64,000 bases of DNA from Harmonia axyridis (lineage: Eukaryota; Arthropoda; Insecta; Coleoptera; Coccinellidae). Where the stretch lies: NCBI RefSeq assembly GCF_914767665.1, contig NC_059505.1, forward strand, positions 39,243,506 through 39,307,505, in the 5' to 3' direction. A program made the position numbers and the translations under genes. Below the pieces are notes generated by a model. It had not been told where the DNA came from. It searched no databases and saw only the letters and a list, made by a program, of their open reading frames with translations. Shown here piece after piece: positions 62,201-64,000 of the stretch. How positions within the stretch are numbered: position 1 is the stretch's first letter; the number at the start of each line of letters is the position of its first letter.

Positions 62201-62710
62201 CAAATTCAAGTCAAGTAGTAGTTTTTCAATGTTAAGTCAAGTACTTAACAAATCAATACTTGACTTGACATTGAAAAACTACTAATGGACTTGAAATTGA
62301 GTTTATTTCAAGTCAAGCTCAAGCTACTTGAGCTTGAGATTGAGTCAAGTAGCTTGAATATCAAGCCAAGCCGTGAATCCCGGAATATGTTTCAATCTTG
62401 AATTTTTTAAAACGTAAACAAGCATTTCGATGCAAGTATGTCGAAAAATTTATTCCGACTGCTTTGATCTTGCCGCCAATCTGGGAGAAATCACCGTTCG
62501 GTTTACCTAGTCCGCACGCGGCTTTAGATCGCAAAAAAACGCGCATCAAACGAATCGATTTACATGCAGTCGAATCGAACACAACCGTATACCTGTGACA
62601 GGGGCCTTACCCATGAAGGCGTCGTGGACTGAAGTGAGGAGGATCTTCTGTTTTCTGACCGGGACGCCCCCATTCTTCGGGTCCTGCATGAGGCGCACCA
62701 GCGCTTCCAT
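41208..62710 (-). CDS. RGS7: R7-family regulator of G-protein signalling (RGS7-like)
   Basis: Ten exons on the minus strand: 62611-62710, 52393-52443, 50985-51091, 48743-49180, 48593-48643 (least certain, donor gtcgtt), 48120-48295, 47397-47600, 46492-46713, 46108-46344 and 41208-41889; 2268 nt, 755 aa plus stop, all phases closing. Order: DEP domain (MEALVRLMQDPKNGG, YDMIEWLMDRLAIEE, QYGYFFPINDSKN, LYRFQ), R7 helical extension (YWPAQKG, DYAVYLVKRTLRNKQR, NKWEFITMQAEEQ, DSQERAFWRVLRPPPG), GGL domain ending in SNPW (Gbeta5-binding), then the RGS domain (VKRWGLSMEELV ... FSHENIRFWMAVNDL ... EFLKPGAQCEINID ... DCYPRFIRSDYYKNLL). Known role: GTPase activator for Gi/o alpha in neurons, as a complex with Gbeta5. 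The first exon begins at an ATG directly after an acceptor, so more N-terminal coding may lie beyond the window. Odd: a Lys/Ser-rich insert in the extension, and a ~300-residue Ser/Ala/Glu-rich tail with two VCPWE motifs, one near its start and one at the very end (VCPWEDE). Confidence 0.95.
42730..43207 (+). pseudogene. RpL12 (uL11) processed pseudogene
   Basis: Begins MPPKFDPTEVKYVYLRCVGG and EVGATSSLAPKISPLGLSPK, continues to IIKALEEPPRDR, then shifts frame near 42990 and carries on with KQKNVKHSTN and KEILGTCQAVGCTVDGKPPH to the C-terminus (GSLEIP). It lacks introns, has lost three codons after DDIA, and lies on the strand opposite to the RGS gene inside its last intron, so it is a retrocopy of the ribosomal protein L12 mRNA. 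No clear poly(A) tail is left. Confidence 0.93.
44495..45432 (+). pseudogene. DD41D (rosa-like) transposon, defective copy 2
   Basis: Left end ACGGGTGTGTATTTTCGAGG after TA; right end 'agctctaaaaaaacaccctt'. It reads MVLCGIRIAHYV, FSDEAHFWLNGYVNKRNCR, HPEKLTVWCALWAGGIIGPY, then a stop (CGG TAA), WFQQDGATCHTARATIDLL, and after a frameshift NWPPRSCDLTPLDYFLWGYV. The first catalytic Asp (FSDEAHF) is kept here, but the N-terminal DNA-binding region is deleted, with a breakpoint different from the other two copies. It lies in the last intron of the RGS gene. Confidence 0.88.
45960..46107 (-). other. GC-rich intron segment beside an RGS exon
   Basis: Directly downstream (minus strand) of the donor of RGS exon 46108-46344. 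It is much more GC-rich than typical intron here and stays open in one frame for some 50 codons (GAWLIMPLSVEVYRSNETPL and on), with a cag at the start. Phase does not join cleanly to the upstream exon, so it may be an alternative exon with another acceptor or chance. Confidence 0.25.
49875..50770 (+). pseudogene. DD41D (rosa-like) transposon, defective copy 3
   Basis: Full-ended: ACGGGTGTTTTTTTTCGAGG at the left and 'tagctccaaaaaaacaccctt' at the right, each next to TA (49873-49874 and 50771-50772). It reads WLNGYVNKQNCRIWSEANPQ, WAGGIIGPYFFKKDDGQNV, ELWFQQDGATCHTARATIDL, and after a small deletion NWPPRSCDLTPLDYFLWGYV. It shares with copy 1 (15457-16347) exactly the same N-terminal deletion junction (GTCCATTAGCGATGAAGCGC). 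It lies in the intron between RGS exons 50985-51091 and 48743-49180. Confidence 0.9.
51160..52375. repeat. intronic tandem repeat, about six units of ~210 bp
   Basis: A unit of roughly 205-220 bp (starting near 'ttcattcagaatcagaag' at about 51172, 51381, 51587, 51800, 52018 and 52236) is repeated head to tail, each with 'gaatgttaatatgtttattt', 'taactattctttcttttag' and 'gagtctaaataaaatatgat'. Units 3-6 share a small GTTGTTATG insertion absent from the first two, showing stepwise expansion. It fills the intron between RGS DEP exons 52393-52443 and 50985-51091. Every unit contains a pyrimidine-rich stretch with ttttag that resembles a splice acceptor. Confidence 0.9.
52678..54020. mobile_element. 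hAT-like non-autonomous element with 8-bp TSD
   Basis: Bounded by TAGGGCTGGGA at the left and TCCCAGCCCTA at the right, flanked on both sides by the 8-bp direct repeat GTACAGAA (52670-52677 and 54021-54028). Eight-bp duplications and TAGGGCTGGG-like ends are typical of hAT elements. The interior is built of degenerate 'gaataatcattgaataatca' tandem repeats on both flanks and an inner inverted repeat (53200-53340 against 53400-53575, with 'gtgttcggaatccaaacaaa'). No transposase. It lies in the first visible intron of the RGS gene. Confidence 0.88.
54435..55640. mobile_element. 1.2-kb foldback element with ~145-bp TIRs
   Basis: Starts CAGGGTGTTCTGATTTGTTT and ends with the inverted complement (AAACAAATCAGAACACCCTG), flanked by TA at both ends. 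The inverted arms match over about 145 bp (54435-54580 and 55496-55640), including 'gaacatgggtccggaaatgc'. The interior has no transposase frame. A non-autonomous TA-targeting (Tc1/mariner-like) element. Confidence 0.88.
55641..57033. other. RGS intron, no element assigned
   Basis: Intron sequence with a 'ggggggtcaagccccccta' palindrome near 55690 that resembles a MITE end and a CT-rich tract near 56100-56150. No gene supported. Confidence 0.35.
57034..57207 (+). pseudogene. RGS-domain fragment, opposite strand inside RGS intron
   Basis: Reads YREICSKLLKPGVQCEMNID, then DDNTMVNILQEMQIASSYIF and DVSRSNIYTWLLMKECYPV before a stop. It aligns with RGS-domain helices of the enclosing gene (RQIFDEFLKPGAQCEINID, KIHQEMQNPSRFTFD, DHIYTLLLKKDCYPRF) at clearly diverged identity. 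The match continues upstream across the position where the RGS gene has an intron, although a 'tttgcag' sits exactly at the junction. It ends abruptly where retrotransposon sequence begins. Could be a retrocopy or fragment of another RGS gene. Confidence 0.65.
57225..58360 (+). pseudogene. non-LTR retrotransposon reverse-transcriptase remnant
   Basis: Multi-frame remnants of an insect endonuclease/reverse-transcriptase polyprotein: LTKAFDRV (RT domain), GMRQEDTLSILLFNLVMDQI, a degraded catalytic-site region (MLC-WCRYYSA for the usual YADD), and NEDDLQRLL and downstream pieces. Many stops and frameshifts. The pattern resembles the RTE/I-like elements common in insects, but the clade is not certain. 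Confidence 0.7.
58365..59060 (-). pseudogene. second non-LTR retrotransposon remnant, C-terminal part
   Basis: On the minus strand: RGRNCRGKGLLEIMELAHGQ, NKAYEHIILQRRSKFFRDLK, KVERKERHFDEVNQY, GGIYPEMKGFPLVIQDQIIS and MRN, a layout typical of the region after the reverse transcriptase in insect non-LTR elements (the block before the CCHC motif). Frames are broken between segments. It lies tail to tail with the remnant at 57225-58360. Confidence 0.6.
59724..61585 (-). pseudogene. degenerate DD41D-related transposon, longer copy with nested MITE
   Basis: On the minus strand the transposase reads TLHRISYKDYKVLRLSKLSQ, QVDHKQRRIFADLALEMHPT, MLMSDETHFHF (first Asp), VQQDVATCLTSNETI (second Asp) and GYVNDKFYANDPQSIHPKDG, with stops between. 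It keeps part of the N-terminal half lost in the three copies elsewhere. The ends (AAGGGTTTGATAGGTTTCAT and 'atgaaacatcttatgggaaa') form an imperfect inverted repeat. A 672-bp MITE is inserted at 59849-60520. The related copy at 4230-5041 lacks that insertion at the matching place. Confidence 0.75.
59849..60520. mobile_element. 672-bp foldback MITE, copy 2
   Basis: CAGGGTGGCC to GGCCACCCTG, flanked by TA; same length and more than 95% similar by eye to the copy at 3362-4033. It is inserted into the older transposon at 59724-61585, so the MITE moved after that transposon had landed. Confidence 0.87.
62117..62383. mobile_element. 267-bp palindromic MITE with 9-bp flanking repeat
   Basis: GGGATTCACGGCTTGG at the left mirrors CCAAGCCGTGAATCCC at the right, and almost the whole interior is a palindrome built of 'caagtagcttgagcttga'-type words. 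AATATGTTT flanks it on both sides (62108-62116 and 62384-62392), consistent with an 8-9-bp target-site duplication of hAT type. It lies 0.2 kb downstream (minus strand) of the first visible RGS exon. Confidence 0.8.
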
Positions 62711-64000
62711 CTGAAACGAGAGAAAGTGTTAGATACGTTGTCCTTTTTTTTCAAGCGGTTTACTACGTGGCGTGTGGGCGGCCTTAAAAATGTTGACGTG
62801 CGCCACTGGCTTTCCGAACCCGAACGACCGTCGGAATGGCCTACTTGATCTTTTTAATGGAGGTTTGGCGTTATGTGTATCATTGGGTCATTCGTTAGAT
62901 GTAGCTTTTTTATTTACTGTTTACTGTGAACGACTGTATATATCATTCTTCTGTTTTTATAAGTTAGAATGGACAATCTTAGAATGGACGATTATAATTT
63001 GTAAACTATTCATTTGAGTGGAAGAGCAGATGGTGTTTGAGGTTATTCATTTTAATTATATTCCAATGTTCAATACATGGTTGAGGCCAGCTCATAAGGA
63101 ACAAGAAATGACAAATATGTAGTTCTGTGGTCTCAACTCAATATCGCTGATCGTTACCATCACTCTGTTCACAGTAGGTTAAGTTGTACAGACAGCATAA
63201 CAGATGCATAACCATAGAAATACAGTCCGCTAATTCATAACCTAGTCTAATTTCACATTGTTATTATTGTTTCTTCTTTTTCAATATAAGTATGAAAATC
63301 TAAGTATTTTATCAGAATTTAAGGGTATCCCAATCCGTGGTAGAAATAAAACATTATTATGCATCCCACAGAAGTGCTTTGATAAGCGTGCCCTTACAAG
63401 ATGGTTTGATATCTAATATCAGTTTTGAATTCCCTGGCCCTAAGTCCAATACATTTCTTTGACTATTAATTTGAATAAAAAAGCAAAAAGAGAGATAACT
63501 AAACATAAGTTTTTCTCTTGTTATCATCATCTTGTTAAATGCAAGATTCTAATGATGAGGGTGTACCTACACCATTCTTAGTAACTGTAATCTTTCTTAA
63601 CTGGACTGGCAGGTTAAAAATAAATCATAGAGAAGGCTTAGGTTGTATCGCATCATTGTATTTAACTACTGGCTTCCTATAAATACCAACTGCTTCGTTT
63701 GGTTGTCTCTGTTGGGATTTTTGCTCCAAAAAGAGGAAAACCGATCTATCTTCTCAGATAATAGACCTTTCTCTGTGATTTACTCTTACCTTAGATTTCT
63801 GCCATGATGTTATTCATTTACAGTTACTTTTTTCTAGTGCGTTATCACTTTTTTATGGTGTTTCTATCAAGATCACGCTTATTCTCACTTTCACGAGAAG
63901 AACAGAGAGATGAAATCTTAGGTACTATCCGCCCTAATGGATATAGGAAAGCGCTCAATGTACCTTTCTCTAATCTGTTTTGAGGGCGCAGAGGTCCCTG
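62711..64000. other. RGS upstream intron or 5' flank, no feature seen
   Basis: The RGS exon ending at 62710 is preceded (minus strand) by a good acceptor (tctctcgtttcag), so this stretch is intron of the same gene. No further exon, repeat or RNA gene could be recognised before the window ends. Confidence 0.5.

Overview
The window looks like nuclear DNA of an insect, most likely a beetle (species not determinable from sequence alone). It is AT-rich, carries small-exon spliced genes with GT-AG introns, insect-type gene content (a CLIP-domain serine protease, an R7 RGS protein) and a dense load of Tc1/mariner-type, hAT-like, foldback/MITE and non-LTR remnants. Exon boundaries below were placed by eye from splice consensus, reading phase and similarity to known families; in every multi-exon model the phases close exactly.

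Layout. 1-18.2 kb: no convincing gene; a repeat field with foldback MITEs, three copies of a 0.58-kb MITE (one split by a younger retro-insertion), a mariner tail and a dead DD41D element. 18.4-28.3 kb: a compact gene cluster: pelota (-), USP39 (-), ITFG1/TIP (+, head-to-head with USP39), then a non-coding snoRNA host gene (+) with four intronic C/D-box snoRNAs whose D' guide matches 18S rRNA. 28.3-35 kb: KLHDC10 (-), converging on the snoRNA host, and a CLIP-domain trypsin-like protease (-, signal-peptide exon not found). 35-36.3 kb: a dead mariner. 41.2-62.7 kb: a large R7-family RGS gene (-; ten exons seen), whose introns hold an RpL12 processed pseudogene, two DD41D copies, a 210-bp satellite, an 8-bp-TSD hAT-like element, a 1.2-kb foldback element, an isolated RGS-like fragment, non-LTR wreckage and a palindromic MITE.

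Functionally the window mixes housekeeping RNA/translation genes (pelota ribosome rescue, USP39 splicing, snoRNAs for rRNA methylation) with a signalling gene (RGS), a secreted protease, a cell-surface FG-GAP protein and a ubiquitin-ligase adaptor; nothing suggests that they form one pathway. The most unusual points are the tandemly duplicated snoRNA host gene, and an RGS C-terminal tail carrying two VCPWE motifs of the kind otherwise associated with the RGS7 partner receptors GPR158/GPR179.
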